From: Ventricola sp051883735
GTDB taxonomy: Bacteria; Bacillota; Clostridia; Christensenellales; Aristaeellaceae
Assembly (NCBI GenBank): GCA_051883735.1
Contig: JBJEUH010000083.1
Span: 1 to 64,000, forward strand
Reading direction: 5' to 3'
Length of the DNA stretch: 64,000 nt
Positions 43,781 to 52,590 of the stretch are shown here, piece by piece. The notes beneath the pieces were generated by a model. It was not told the origin of the DNA, searched no databases, and saw nothing but the letters and a program-made list of their open reading frames with translations. The translations under genes and the position numbers were made by a program. Positions within the stretch are counted from its first letter, which is position 1, and the number at the start of each line of letters is the position of its first letter.

Positions 43781-45472
43781 ATGGCGGAAGAAATCAAAGA
43801 GAAGAGCAACTTTATCTGGGAAGCAATCAAGGCGGACCTGGCCGAGGGCAAAAACGGCGGCCGCGTCCAAACCCGTTTCCCGCCGGAGCCCAACGGCTAT
43901 CTGCATATCGGCCATGTGAAGGCGCTCACCGTAGACTTTGCCACCGCCGAAAAATTCGGCGGCGTCTGCAACCTGCGCTTTGACGATACCAACCCCACCA
44001 AGGAAAAGGAAGAATTTGTCGAGGCCATCAAGGACGACATCCACTGGCTTGGCTTTGAATACGGCAGCGTGTACTATGCCAGCGAGCAGTACGACCAGAT
44101 CTTTGAGTATGCCTGCGATCTGATCCGCCGCGGCCTGGCCTATGTGGACGACCTGTCCAAGGAGGAGATGCGCGCCTACCGCGGCACCCTCAAGGAGCCG
44201 GGCAAAAATTCTCCCTACCGCGACCGCACGCCCGAGGAGAACATGGACCTCTTCCTGCGCATGAAGAACGGCGAGTTCCCGGAGGGCTCCCGCACCCTGC
44301 GCGCGAAGATCGACATGGCCTCCCCAAACATCAACCTGCGCGACCCGGCGATCTACCGCATCAAGTACGCCACGCATCACCGCACCGGCGACAAGTGGTG
44401 CATCTACCCGATGTACGACTTCGCGCATCCCATCGGCGACGCGCTGGAGGGCGTGACCCACTCCTTGTGCTCGCTGGAGTACGAGATCCACCGCCCGCTG
44501 TATGACTGGGTCGTCAATGTGTGCGGCTTTGAGCAGAAGCCGCGCCAGATCGAGTTCGCCCGCCTGAACCTGACCAACACCGTCATGAGCAAGCGCAAGC
44601 TGCGCTACCTGGTGGAAAACCACATCGTCAGCGGCTGGGACGATCCGCGCATGCCCACGCTGGCCGGCATGCGCCGCCGCGGCTACACCTCCGCCGCCGT
44701 GCGCGACTTCATCGACCGCGTCGGCGTGGCGAAGACCGACTCCATCGTCGATCACCGCATGCTCGAGTTCTGCGTGCGCAACGACCTGAACGAGGTCGCC
44801 CCGCGCGCGATGGCCGTGCTCGATCCGATCAAGGTCGTCCTGACCAACTTCCCGGAGGACAGGACCGAAATCTGCACCATCGAGAACCACCCGAAGAAGC
44901 CGGAGATGGGCACGCACGACGTTCCCCTCACCCGCGAAATCTACATCGAGCGCGAGGACTTCATGGTCGACGCGCCCAAGAAGTACTTCCGCCTGAAGCC
45001 CGACGGCGAGGTCCGCCTCAAGGGCGCGTACATCATCAAGTGCGATTCCTACGATCTCGACGAAAACGGCACCGTCACCTGCGTCTACTGCACCGTGGAC
45101 TTTGACACCAGGAGCGGCATGCCGGGCGCGGACCGCAAGGTCAAGGGCACCATCCACTGGGTCAGCGCCAGGGAGAACATGCCCTTTGAGGCGCGCCTGT
45201 ACGACGTGCTGTTCCTGGATGAGGACACCGCGGACGAGGCCGAGGAGACCGAGGACGGCGAGGAATCCGCCGCGTTCGGCGGCCAGAAGCTCAACCCGGA
45301 CTCCTTCAAGGTGGTGCGCGGCTACGCCGAGCCGTGGCTGAAGGAGGCCCAGGTCGGCGAGAACTTCCAGTTCATGCGCACGGCCTACTTCAGCAAGGAC
45401 AAGGATTCCACCGACGATCTGGAGGTCTTCAACCGCGTCGTGACGCTCAAGGATAGCTTCAAGCTCGACTAA
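43781..45472 (+). CDS. glnS: Glutamine-tRNA ligase
   Basis: Class I synthetase, 563 residues, the length of E. coli GlnRS. The HIGH motif is PPEPNGYLHIGH (about 35) and the KMSKS equivalent is VMSKRKL. The C-terminal anticodon-binding beta-barrels follow, with an acidic loop (DEAEETEDGEE) inserted near residue 490. AAGGAGGG precedes ATG 43781; a much longer ORF extending upstream through the antisense of the previous genes is spurious. Most Firmicutes make Gln-tRNA by GatCAB and lack GlnRS, so this gene was probably gained by transfer in an ancestor. gltX follows. Confidence 0.97.
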   Translation: MAEEIKEKSNFIWEAIKADLAEGKNGGRVQTRFPPEPNGYLHIGHVKALTVDFATAEKFGGVCNLRFDDTNPTKEKEEFVEAIKDDIHWLGFEYGSVYYASEQYDQIFEYACDLIRRGLAYVDDLSKEEMRAYRGTLKEPGKNSPYRDRTPEENMDLFLRMKNGEFPEGSRTLRAKIDMASPNINLRDPAIYRIKYATHHRTGDKWCIYPMYDFAHPIGDALEGVTHSLCSLEYEIHRPLYDWVVNVCGFEQKPRQIEFARLNLTNTVMSKRKLRYLVENHIVSGWDDPRMPTLAGMRRRGYTSAAVRDFIDRVGVAKTDSIVDHRMLEFCVRNDLNEVAPRAMAVLDPIKVVLTNFPEDRTEICTIENHPKKPEMGTHDVPLTREIYIEREDFMVDAPKKYFRLKPDGEVRLKGAYIIKCDSYDLDENGTVTCVYCTVDFDTRSGMPGADRKVKGTIHWVSARENMPFEARLYDVLFLDEDTADEAEETEDGEESAAFGGQKLNPDSFKVVRGYAEPWLKEAQVGENFQFMRTAYFSKDKDSTDDLEVFNRVVTLKDSFKLD

Positions 45473-45504
45473 GCGAGAGAAGGGAACGCCGGGCGGCTGA
45501 CCCG

Positions 45505-45553
45505 GACCCGCTTGAGGGATTTCATCCCTCAAACTCCCTTCATCGCTTCGCGC
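45505..45553 (-). repeat. Dispersed intergenic repeat, copy A (partial, inverted)
   Basis: On the minus strand it reads GCGCGAAGCG...AAGGG, a GAGGGAT-GAAATCCCTC hairpin, then CGGGT. This is the first half of the element found at 59531-59664. Confidence 0.7.
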
Positions 45554-45613
45554 TGATCCAAGCTGCCTTTCCATGGGGCGGCATTCGCCGCCCTACGTAT
45601 CATATCTTAAAAC

Positions 45614-45690
45614 CGCCGCGAAGCGGAAATGGGGTTTGGGGATGAAATCCCCAAGCAGGTTTGGGCGGCAGCCCAACGTTCCCCTGCTTC
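45614..45690 (+). repeat. Dispersed intergenic repeat, copy B
   Basis: Contains CGCGAAGCG, the hairpin GGGGAT-GAA-ATCCCC, and the conserved core TTTGGGCGGCAGCCCAACGT (45660-45679), which folds as TTGGGC/GCCCAA. It lies between glnS and gltX, 21 bases before the gltX start. Confidence 0.8.
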
Positions 45691-45710
45691 GCAAGAAAGA
45701 GAGAGTTCGT

Positions 45711-47258
45711 ATGTCTACCGAAGTCCGCACGCGCTTTGCGCCGAGCCCGACCGGCTACATGCATCTGGGCAACCTGCGCACCGCGCTGTATACCTATCTC
45801 TGGGCGCGCCGCAACGGCGGCAAGTTCATCCTGCGCATCGAGGATACCGATCAGGAGCGCGAGGTGAAGGGCGCCGTCGACGTCATCTACAACTCCATGA
45901 AGACCGCCGGTCTGATCCACGACGAAGGCCCGGACGTCGGCGGCCCCTGCGGCCCGTACGTCCAGTCCGAGCGCAAGAACCTGTACCTGCCCTACGCGAA
46001 GGAGCTGGTCGAAAAGGGCGGCGCGTACTACTGCTTCTGCACCAAGGAGCGCCTGGATGAGGAGCGCGCCAAGGCGGAGGCCAAGGGCGAGACCTTCAAG
46101 TACGACAAACACTGCCTGCACCTGACGAAGGAAGAGGTCGAGGCGCGCATCGCCGCCGGCGAGCCCTACGTCATCCGCCAGAACATCCCGACCGAGGGCA
46201 AGGCGAGCTTTGACGACGTCATCTACGGCCACGTCGAGGTGGACTGCGACACGCTGGATGACAACGTGCTCATCAAGGCGGACGGCCTGCCGACCTACAA
46301 CTTCGCCAACGTCATCGACGATCACCTGATGGGCATCACCCACGTCATGCGCGGCAACGAGTACCTCTCCTCCGCGCCCAAGTACAACCTGCTCTACGAG
46401 GCCTTCGGCTGGACGCCGCCGCTGTACGTTCACCTGACCCCGGTCATGGTGGAGGGCACGCTGCGCGACAAGAAGACCGGCGTGTACACCATGGAAACCG
46501 ACGAGAAGGGCAACGTCGTGCTCGATGAGAACGGCGAGCCGAAGAAGGCGATCGTCAAGCGCAAGATGTCCAAGAGCCAGGGCGACCCCTCCTTTGAGGA
46601 CCTGATGGCGGAAGGCTATCTGGTGGAGGCGATCATCAACTATCTCGTGCTGCTCGGCTGGAGCCCGCGCGGCGAGCGCGAGTTCTATACGCTCAAGGAG
46701 CTGGAGGAGATTTTCGATCTCGAGGGTCTGTCCAAGAGCCCGTCCTTCTTTGACTACGGCAAGATGAAGTGGTTCAACGCCGAGTACATCCGCAAGCTCA
46801 CCCCCGAGCAGTTCAAGGAGAAGGCGACGCCGTGGCTTGCGAAGGTGCTGGACCCGGCGAAGTTTGACCTTGGGCGCATCTGCGAGCTGACGCAGGCCCG
46901 CACGGAGGTGCTCTCCCAGCTGCCGGGCATGGTCGATTTCCTCGCCGAGATGCCGGAACTGGACATGGCGCTGTTCACCAACAAGAAGAGCAAGTCCACC
47001 CCGGAGACCTCCAAGGCCGCGCTTGCGTTTGTCCGTCCCCTTCTGGAGGGCATCACGGACTGGAGCGAGGCCAACCTGCACGACGTGGTCATGGCGGCGA
47101 TCCCGCAGTCCGGCATGAAGAACGCCACCGTGCTCTGGCCGCTGCGCATCGCGATCACCGGCCGCGCGGCCACCCCGGGCGGCGCATTCGAGATGGCCTA
47201 TCTGCTGGGCAAGGATGAGACCATGAAGCGCCTGGACGCCGCGATGGTGAAGCTGTAA
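45711..47258 (+). CDS. gltX: Glutamate-tRNA ligase
   Basis: Class I synthetase, 515 residues. HIGH motif APSPTGYMHLGN (residues 10-21), KMSKS motif KRKMSKSQGD (about 285). An alpha-helical anticodon-binding domain with the usual FDYGKMKWFNAEYI starts near 340. ATG 45711 gives MSTEVRTRFAPS; the ribosome site (AGAAAGAGAGA) is purine-rich but weak. Reading-frame extension upstream runs into the intergenic repeat and is rejected. It likely shares the glnS transcript and ends at the terminator 47271-47310. Confidence 0.97.
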   Translation: MSTEVRTRFAPSPTGYMHLGNLRTALYTYLWARRNGGKFILRIEDTDQEREVKGAVDVIYNSMKTAGLIHDEGPDVGGPCGPYVQSERKNLYLPYAKELVEKGGAYYCFCTKERLDEERAKAEAKGETFKYDKHCLHLTKEEVEARIAAGEPYVIRQNIPTEGKASFDDVIYGHVEVDCDTLDDNVLIKADGLPTYNFANVIDDHLMGITHVMRGNEYLSSAPKYNLLYEAFGWTPPLYVHLTPVMVEGTLRDKKTGVYTMETDEKGNVVLDENGEPKKAIVKRKMSKSQGDPSFEDLMAEGYLVEAIINYLVLLGWSPRGEREFYTLKELEEIFDLEGLSKSPSFFDYGKMKWFNAEYIRKLTPEQFKEKATPWLAKVLDPAKFDLGRICELTQARTEVLSQLPGMVDFLAEMPELDMALFTNKKSKSTPETSKAALAFVRPLLEGITDWSEANLHDVVMAAIPQSGMKNATVLWPLRIAITGRAATPGGAFEMAYLLGKDETMKRLDAAMVKL

Positions 47259-47270
47259 GAATCATTGCAC

Positions 47271-47310
47271 AAAACAAACGCTCTGACATCAATCAGGGCG
47301 TTTGTTTTTA
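47271..47310 (+). terminator. Intrinsic terminator of glnS-gltX
   Basis: Stem AAACAAACGC-(T)CTGA with TCAG-(G)GCGTTTGTTT around an 8-base loop, then TTTTTA. It starts 13 bases after the gltX stop. Confidence 0.92.
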
Positions 47311-47352
47311 TGGAGTGATACAATTTACGTCTAAATCCTTACAATGCAAATC

Positions 47353-47486
47353 AAACCCGTTTCAATCGCAGGCTGCTGTGCAGCCTGCGATTGAAACTGC
47401 TTTCTTCTTGAATCTATTGGATACGTTGGGCTGCCGCCCAAACCCGCCTGGGGACATTGTCCCCAGACCCCTTCTTCGCTTCGCGC
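47353..47486 (-). repeat. Dispersed intergenic repeat, copy C (full, inverted)
   Basis: On the minus strand the order is GCGCGAAGCGAAGAAGGG, hairpin GGGGACA-ATGTCCCC, the core TTTGGGCGGCAGCCCAACGT, about 30 variable bases, then a long hairpin GTTTCAATCGCAGGCTGC / GCAGCCTGCGATTGAAAC and CGGGT. It occupies the space between gltX and punA and may act as terminator structure for both convergent units. Confidence 0.85.
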
Positions 47487-47500
47487 ATGGACCAGCCAGA

Positions 47501-48316
47501 TTACAGCTTCTCCATGATGCCGTCCAGCAGCCCCTTGAACCGCTCCTTCACGCGGTTGGCCGTCGCGGTGACCTCCTCGTGGCACAGCGGCTGATCGAGG
47601 ATGCCCGCGGCCATGTTGGTGATGCAGCTGATGCCCAGCACGCGCATGCCGCAATGCCGGGCGGCCTGCGCCTCCGGCACGGTGCTCATGCCCACCGCGT
47701 CCGCGCCGAGGATGCGCGCCATGCGGATCTCCGCCGGCGTCTCGTAGCACGGGCCGGGGAACTGGCAGTACACGCCCTCCTGAAGGGCAAACCCCTGCGC
47801 CTTGGCCGTCTCGTGCGCCAGCGCGCGCAGACCCTTGTCAAACACGCAGCTCATGTCCGGGAAGCGCGGGCCGAGCTCGTCGAGGTTCTTCCCCATCAGC
47901 GGGTTTGTGCCGGTCAGCGTCAGGTAATCGGAAATGACCATCAGGTCGCCGGGCGCAAAGGACAGGTTCACGCCGCCGCAGGCGTTGGTCACGATCAGCG
48001 TCTTCACGCCCATCCTCTGCATCACGCGCACCGGCAGCACCACGTCCTGCATCGTGTAGCCCTCGTAGTAGTGGAAGCGCCCCTGCATCATCACCACGCG
48101 CCTGCCGTGAAGCGTGCCGCATACCAGCATGCCCGCGTGGCCCGGCACGGTCGAGCGCGGAAAGCCGGGGATGACGCTGTACGGCAGACGCAGGGCGTCC
48201 GCCATCGACTCGGCGTAGTCGCCCAGGCCGCTGCCCAGAATCACGCCGCTTTCCGCCGTGCCCAGCACTGCAATCACCGTTTCGGCCGCCGCTTCAATCC
48301 GTTTCATTTCGTCCAT
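47501..48316 (-). CDS. punA: Purine nucleoside phosphorylase
   Basis: Phosphorolysis of inosine and guanosine to the base and (deoxy)ribose-1-phosphate. 271 residues, trimeric class. Conserved blocks: ILGSGLGDYA (phosphate loop), GRFHYYEGY (about 80-88), TNACGGVNLSFAPGDLM, and the base-binding VGMSTVPEAQAARHCGM. AAAGGAGG precedes the ATG, which overlaps the stop of the RluA-type gene by one base (TGATG). Acts with deoB in the same operon to channel pentose phosphate. Confidence 0.95.
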   Translation of the reverse strand: MDEMKRIEAAAETVIAVLGTAESGVILGSGLGDYAESMADALRLPYSVIPGFPRSTVPGHAGMLVCGTLHGRRVVMMQGRFHYYEGYTMQDVVLPVRVMQRMGVKTLIVTNACGGVNLSFAPGDLMVISDYLTLTGTNPLMGKNLDELGPRFPDMSCVFDKGLRALAHETAKAQGFALQEGVYCQFPGPCYETPAEIRMARILGADAVGMSTVPEAQAARHCGMRVLGISCITNMAAGILDQPLCHEEVTATANRVKERFKGLLDGIMEKL

Positions 48317-48918
48317 CAGATGGCCTCCTTTGCATCCGCCCAGGGCGGATACGCCTCAAAGCTCCTCATCTCTCCCCTGTGCGGGAACGTCAGCCGGCAG
48401 GAGAAGAGCATCGGCGCGCCCGCCTCGTCACGGGAGCCGTACTTGTGATCGCCCACCAGCGGATAGCCGCGGCTGGCGAACTGCACGCGGATCTGGTGGC
48501 TGCGGCCCGTGTGCAGCCGGATGCGCACCAACGAGGTCTCCCCCGCGCGCAGCAGCCGGTATTCAAGCCGCGCCTTCTTCACGCCGCCGCGCATGCGCCT
48601 GACGACGAACACCTTGTTCTTGCCCGAATCCTTGAAGAGCAGATCCTCCCAGTCGCCCGTTTCCGGCGGCGCGCCGTGCACCATGGCCACGTATTCCTTG
48701 ACCATGCGCCCCTCCTGAATCGCCCGGGACAGGCTCGCCGCCGCCTGCTTCGTCCTGGCGTAGACCATCACGCCGCCGACGTTCAGGTCGAGCCGGTGCA
48801 CCGGATAGAACGCGCCGCCAAGCTGCGCCTGCAGCGCGGCCGGAACCGCCGCCTGCGCATCCAGGCCCACCGGCTTGACGAGGACGGCCACGTCCCGGTC
48901 TTCATACAGTATCTCCAC
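48316..48918 (-). CDS. RluA-family pseudouridine synthase
   Basis: 200 residues with the RluA signature HRLDLNVGGVMVYART; the catalytic aspartate is Asp44. The RNA-binding block RIRLHTGRSHQIRVQFA is present (about 140). No S4 domain. The likely start is GTG 48918, because GAGG lies eight bases before it and the protein then starts just ahead of the family's ILYEDRDVAVLVKP. The longer ATG start lies inside deoB and lacks a site. Target rRNA or tRNA position is unknown. It sits between deoB and punA, apparently only for operon convenience. Confidence 0.88.
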   Translation of the reverse strand: MEILYEDRDVAVLVKPVGLDAQAAVPAALQAQLGGAFYPVHRLDLNVGGVMVYARTKQAAASLSRAIQEGRMVKEYVAMVHGAPPETGDWEDLLFKDSGKNKVFVVRRMRGGVKKARLEYRLLRAGETSLVRIRLHTGRSHQIRVQFASRGYPLVGDHKYGSRDEAGAPMLFSCRLTFPHRGEMRSFEAYPPWADAKEAI

Positions 48919-48928
48919 CGGCTGCGCC

Positions 48929-50092
48929 TCACAGAATCTGATCGAGCATCGAGGCGCCCTTGAGCGTGTTTTCAATGCCGAAGAAATCGAGCACCGTCGC
49001 GCTCAGATCGGCATACGTCTCCCGGATGCCGAGATTCACGCCGCGTTTGGTGTGCCTGCCCCACATCAGCACCGGCACATGCTCGCGCGTGTGATCCGTG
49101 CCCGTGTGGCAGGGATCGCAGCCGTGATCCGCCGTCAGGATCAGCAGGTCGTCCTCGCCCATCAGTTCCATGAGCTGCGGGATCTGCGCGTCGAAGGTCT
49201 CCAGCGCCCTGGCGTAGCCCTCCACGTCGCGGCGATGGCCGTACACCATGTCAAAGTCCACGAGGTTCACAAACAGCAGGCCGTCAAAGTCCTCCCGCAT
49301 CGCGGCGAAGGTCGCCTCCATGCAGGCCGCGTTGCCCGCAGCGTGGTTCGACTTCGTGATGCCGCGCAGGCAGAAGATGTCCTCGATCTTGCCCACGCCG
49401 TAGACCGTCTTTCCGCTTTGGCTGAGCAGGTCGCACAGGGTGGTCGGCGGCACGGCGCTGTAATCCCTGCGCCCGCCGGTGCGCTTGAACGCTCCGGCCC
49501 TCTCCCCCACGAACGGGCGCGCGATCACGCGGCCCACCTCCAGCTCGCCGGTGAGCATTTCCCGCGCGATCTCGCAGTCCCGGTACAGCTCAGCAAGCGG
49601 TACGACCGCCTCGTTCGCCGCGATCTGGAACACGCTGTCCGCGGAGGTATAGACGATCAGCTTGCCGGTCCTCATGTGCTCCTCGCCCAGCTCGTCGAGG
49701 ATCGCCGTGCCGGAGGCGGGCTTGTTGCCCAGCGTGCCGCGGCCCGTCGCCTGCTCAAAGCGCGCAATGAAATCCTGCGGGAATCCGTTCGGGAACGTCG
49801 GGAACGGACGCGAAAGCTGCACGCCGGCGATCTCCCAGTGGCCGGTCGTCGTGTCCTTGCCTGCCGAAACCTCCTTGAGCTTGCCGTAAGCGCCCTCCGG
49901 CGCACCCACGCCGCCAAAGCTGATGTCATCGATATTGCCCAGGCCCAGCCGCATCATGTTCGGAATCTGCGGATGGCAGGCGTGCACAATGTGGCCCAGC
50001 GTATCCGCGCCCGCGTCGCCGTAGTGGGCCGCATCCGCCAGCGCGCCGATGCCCACGCTGTCCAGCACAATCAGAATTGCCTTTTTGCCCAT
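48929..50092 (-). CDS. deoB: Phosphopentomutase
   Basis: Interconverts (deoxy)ribose-1- and -5-phosphate, 387 residues, alkaline-phosphatase fold. Metal and phosphate sites: LIVLDSVGIGA at the start, the active threonine in AGKDTTTGHWEI (about 79-90) and the metal-binding TADHGCDPCHTGTDHTREH (about 318). AAAGGAGG precedes ATG 50092; the longer ORF has no site. First gene of deoB-RluA-punA. A TATAAT at 50184-50189 (minus strand) is a probable -10 element. Confidence 0.96.
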   Translation of the reverse strand: MGKKAILIVLDSVGIGALADAAHYGDAGADTLGHIVHACHPQIPNMMRLGLGNIDDISFGGVGAPEGAYGKLKEVSAGKDTTTGHWEIAGVQLSRPFPTFPNGFPQDFIARFEQATGRGTLGNKPASGTAILDELGEEHMRTGKLIVYTSADSVFQIAANEAVVPLAELYRDCEIAREMLTGELEVGRVIARPFVGERAGAFKRTGGRRDYSAVPPTTLCDLLSQSGKTVYGVGKIEDIFCLRGITKSNHAAGNAACMEATFAAMREDFDGLLFVNLVDFDMVYGHRRDVEGYARALETFDAQIPQLMELMGEDDLLILTADHGCDPCHTGTDHTREHVPVLMWGRHTKRGVNLGIRETYADLSATVLDFFGIENTLKGASMLDQIL

Positions 50093-50288
50093 GTTCTTTC
50101 CTCCTTTGAAAGCATCGCTCGGGCATCCTGCCGCATAGCCTGTACACGCTGCGATCCCTTGCTTTTTCGCTTTACCTATGGGCATTATATCACACTTCAG
50201 CTGCTGAATTCAGGTTTTTCAAAACTTTTGTGGCCCTGCCAGGCGGCGGACGCGAAGCCGAAAGATCAAAGAAAATCCTCAAAAACGT

Positions 50289-50317
50289 TTGCAATGGGGT
50301 ACGGACTATACTATAAT
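50289..50317 (+). promoter_or_regulatory. SigA-type promoter of the opp operon
   Basis: -35 TTGCAA, 17-base spacer, -10 TATAAT; start near 50324, leader about 47 bases before oppA. No riboswitch-sized leader. Confidence 0.8.
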
Positions 50318-50370
50318 GGATAGGCAAATATCCGTCTTCAAACGGATACAAAAAAAAGGGGGAATGAATC

Positions 50371-52497
50371 ATGAAGAAGTTCCTGGCTCTGGTTCTGGCC
50401 CTGGCTATGACGCTGAGCATGACCTTCGCTGCCGCGGAGGACTTCGACGTCGAAGCCTATGGCGCCGTCTCTTCTGAGCTCTACACCCAGGTTCTGGGCG
50501 AGTTCTACGATGCCTACATGGCCGGCCGTGACGAGGTGGACAACCTGTCCCTTCGCTATGCGCAGATGGCCGTGGCGGAGGCAAAGCTGATGGCCTCTGC
50601 CGTGTATCAGCCCGGCACGGCCAAAGGCGGCAACTACGCCATCAGCCGCGTGGCGCCCTACACGGTCAGCTCCGTGCTGTGGGGCCTGGATAGCTATCGC
50701 TTCCATCAGGCCCTTGTGGTGAATGAGGATCCCATCACCACCGAAGAGCGTGAAGAGATGAAGGCCAAGTTTGCCGAGCTGAAGGGCACCGGCACCTACG
50801 AGCAGTGGGCGAAGGACTACCTGCTCGGCAAGGGCTACACCCTGAGCACCGAGTACGGCTACGGCCTCTACTCCTCCGATCCCAAGACCTGGGATACCCT
50901 GGCCACCTCCCGCGCGGCCGACAACGAGGCCATCGTCAATACCTACGACGGCCTGATCGAGTATGACATCGAGAACGTGATGCAGCCCGCCCTGGCCACC
51001 GAGTGGTCCGTGGACGAGACCGGCACCGTGTACACCTTCAAGCTCCGCGAGGGCGTGATCTGGGTGGACAGCCAGGGCCGCAAGGTGGGCGACGTGACCG
51101 CCGACGACTTCGTGGCTGGCATGAACCACATGCTCGACGCCATGGGCGGCCTGGAGTACCTGGTGGGCTCCGACGGCGGCTGCGGCATCCTGAACGCTCA
51201 GGCGTACATCGACGGCGCCATCACCGACTTTGCCGAGGTCGGCGTGAAGGCTGTGGATACGTACACCCTGCAGTACACCCTGGAAGCCCCGGCTCCCTAC
51301 TTCATGACCATGCTGAGCTACTCCGTGTTCGCCCCCATGAACCGTGAGTACTTCCTGTCCCAGGGCGGCGGCTTCGGCGCCGACTATGCGCCCGACAGCG
51401 AGACCTACCTGTATGGCAAGGATCCCGATCACATTGCCTACTGCGGTCCGTATGTCGTCACCAACCTGACCCCCGAAAACACCATCGTGTTCTCCGCCAA
51501 CGAGAACTACTGGAACAAGGACGCCATCAACATCAAGACCATCAACTGGAAGTTCAACGACGGCTCCGATGCCCTGAAGGCCTACAACGACATGAAGGCC
51601 AATGTCATCTCCGGCACCGGCCTGAACGCCTCCGCCCTGGAGGTCGCCAAGCAGGACGGCATGTTTGAGAAGTACGGCTACACCGCCTCCACCGACGCCA
51701 CCTCCTACGGCACCTTCCTGAACATCAACCGCAACGCCTTCGCCAATGTGAACGACGGCGCCGTGGCCTCCCCGCAGACCGAGGAGCAGGCTGCGCGCAC
51801 GCAGGCTGCCATGCGCAACGTGCATTTCCGCCGCGCCATCGCCATGGGTCTTGACCGCGCCACCTACAACGCGCAGTCCGTGGGCGAGGAGCTCAAGCTC
51901 ACCTCCCTGATCAACTCCTACACCCCGGGCAACTTCGTGCAGCTGACCGAGGACGTGACCATCGCCATCAACGGCGTGGACACCACCTTCCCCGCCGGCA
52001 CCTTCTACGGCGCCGTGATGCAGGCCCAGCTGGACGCCGATGAGATTCCCGTCAAGGTTTGGGATCCCGACGCTGAGGGCGGCATGGGCGCTTCCTTCGG
52101 CTTTGACGGCTGGTACAACCCGGAGGCCGCCAAGGCTGAGCTGGAGCTGGCCATCGCCGAGCTCGCCGCCGAGGGCGTTGTGATCGACGCCGAGAATCCC
52201 ATTTATCTCGACCTGCCCGTGTATGTCGCCTCCACCTCCTATGCCAACCGCGGCGAGGTTGTCCGCAAGAGCATCGAGGAGTCCCTGAACGGCCTGGTGA
52301 AGGTCAACAAGACCGAGTGCCAGACCTCTCAGGAGTGGTACTATGCCGGCTACTACACCGACTACGGCTATGAGGCCAACTACGACCTGTACGACGTGTC
52401 CGGCTGGGGCCCCGACTACGGCGATCCTCAGACCTACCTGGATACTTTCCTGCCCGACTACGCCGGCTACATGGTCAAGTGCACCGGTATCTTCTGA
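50371..52497 (+). CDS. oppA: Peptide/oligosaccharide ABC transporter substrate-binding protein (family 5)
   Basis: 708-residue solute-binding protein, longer than usual OppA (about 540). Signal peptide 1-22 ends in FAAA before EDFD; there is no lipobox cysteine, unusual for a Gram-positive binding protein. Family-5 features: YDGLIEYD...ALATEWSVDETGTVYTFKLREGVIW (about 190-230), YCGPYVV and AMRNVHFRRAIAMGLDRATY. Extra length comes from an N-terminal ~100 residues and a loop with a long insertion near 440-560. AAAGGGGG precedes the ATG. It heads an operon with two permeases and two ATPases; a peptide ligand is likely but not provable. Confidence 0.92.
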   Translation: MKKFLALVLALAMTLSMTFAAAEDFDVEAYGAVSSELYTQVLGEFYDAYMAGRDEVDNLSLRYAQMAVAEAKLMASAVYQPGTAKGGNYAISRVAPYTVSSVLWGLDSYRFHQALVVNEDPITTEEREEMKAKFAELKGTGTYEQWAKDYLLGKGYTLSTEYGYGLYSSDPKTWDTLATSRAADNEAIVNTYDGLIEYDIENVMQPALATEWSVDETGTVYTFKLREGVIWVDSQGRKVGDVTADDFVAGMNHMLDAMGGLEYLVGSDGGCGILNAQAYIDGAITDFAEVGVKAVDTYTLQYTLEAPAPYFMTMLSYSVFAPMNREYFLSQGGGFGADYAPDSETYLYGKDPDHIAYCGPYVVTNLTPENTIVFSANENYWNKDAINIKTINWKFNDGSDALKAYNDMKANVISGTGLNASALEVAKQDGMFEKYGYTASTDATSYGTFLNINRNAFANVNDGAVASPQTEEQAARTQAAMRNVHFRRAIAMGLDRATYNAQSVGEELKLTSLINSYTPGNFVQLTEDVTIAINGVDTTFPAGTFYGAVMQAQLDADEIPVKVWDPDAEGGMGASFGFDGWYNPEAAKAELELAIAELAAEGVVIDAENPIYLDLPVYVASTSYANRGEVVRKSIEESLNGLVKVNKTECQTSQEWYYAGYYTDYGYEANYDLYDVSGWGPDYGDPQTYLDTFLPDYAGYMVKCTGIF

Positions 52498-52533
52498 TTC
52501 TGATGCGATAATCCTTCCCGGCACCAAATTCTG

Positions 52534-52570
52534 CGATACGGGAGCGGCCTTCTGCGCCGCCCCCGTATCG
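52534..52570 (+). other. Strong intercistronic hairpin between oppA and oppB
   Basis: CGATACGGG-A-GCGGC pairs with GCCGC-C-CCCGTATCG (one internal mismatch, 7-base loop). No T-run follows, so it is more likely an RNA-stabilising or partial attenuation structure that gives extra oppA relative to downstream genes. The oppB ribosome site follows immediately. Confidence 0.8.
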
Positions 52571-52590
52571 TGCTATTGAGAGATGAGAGT

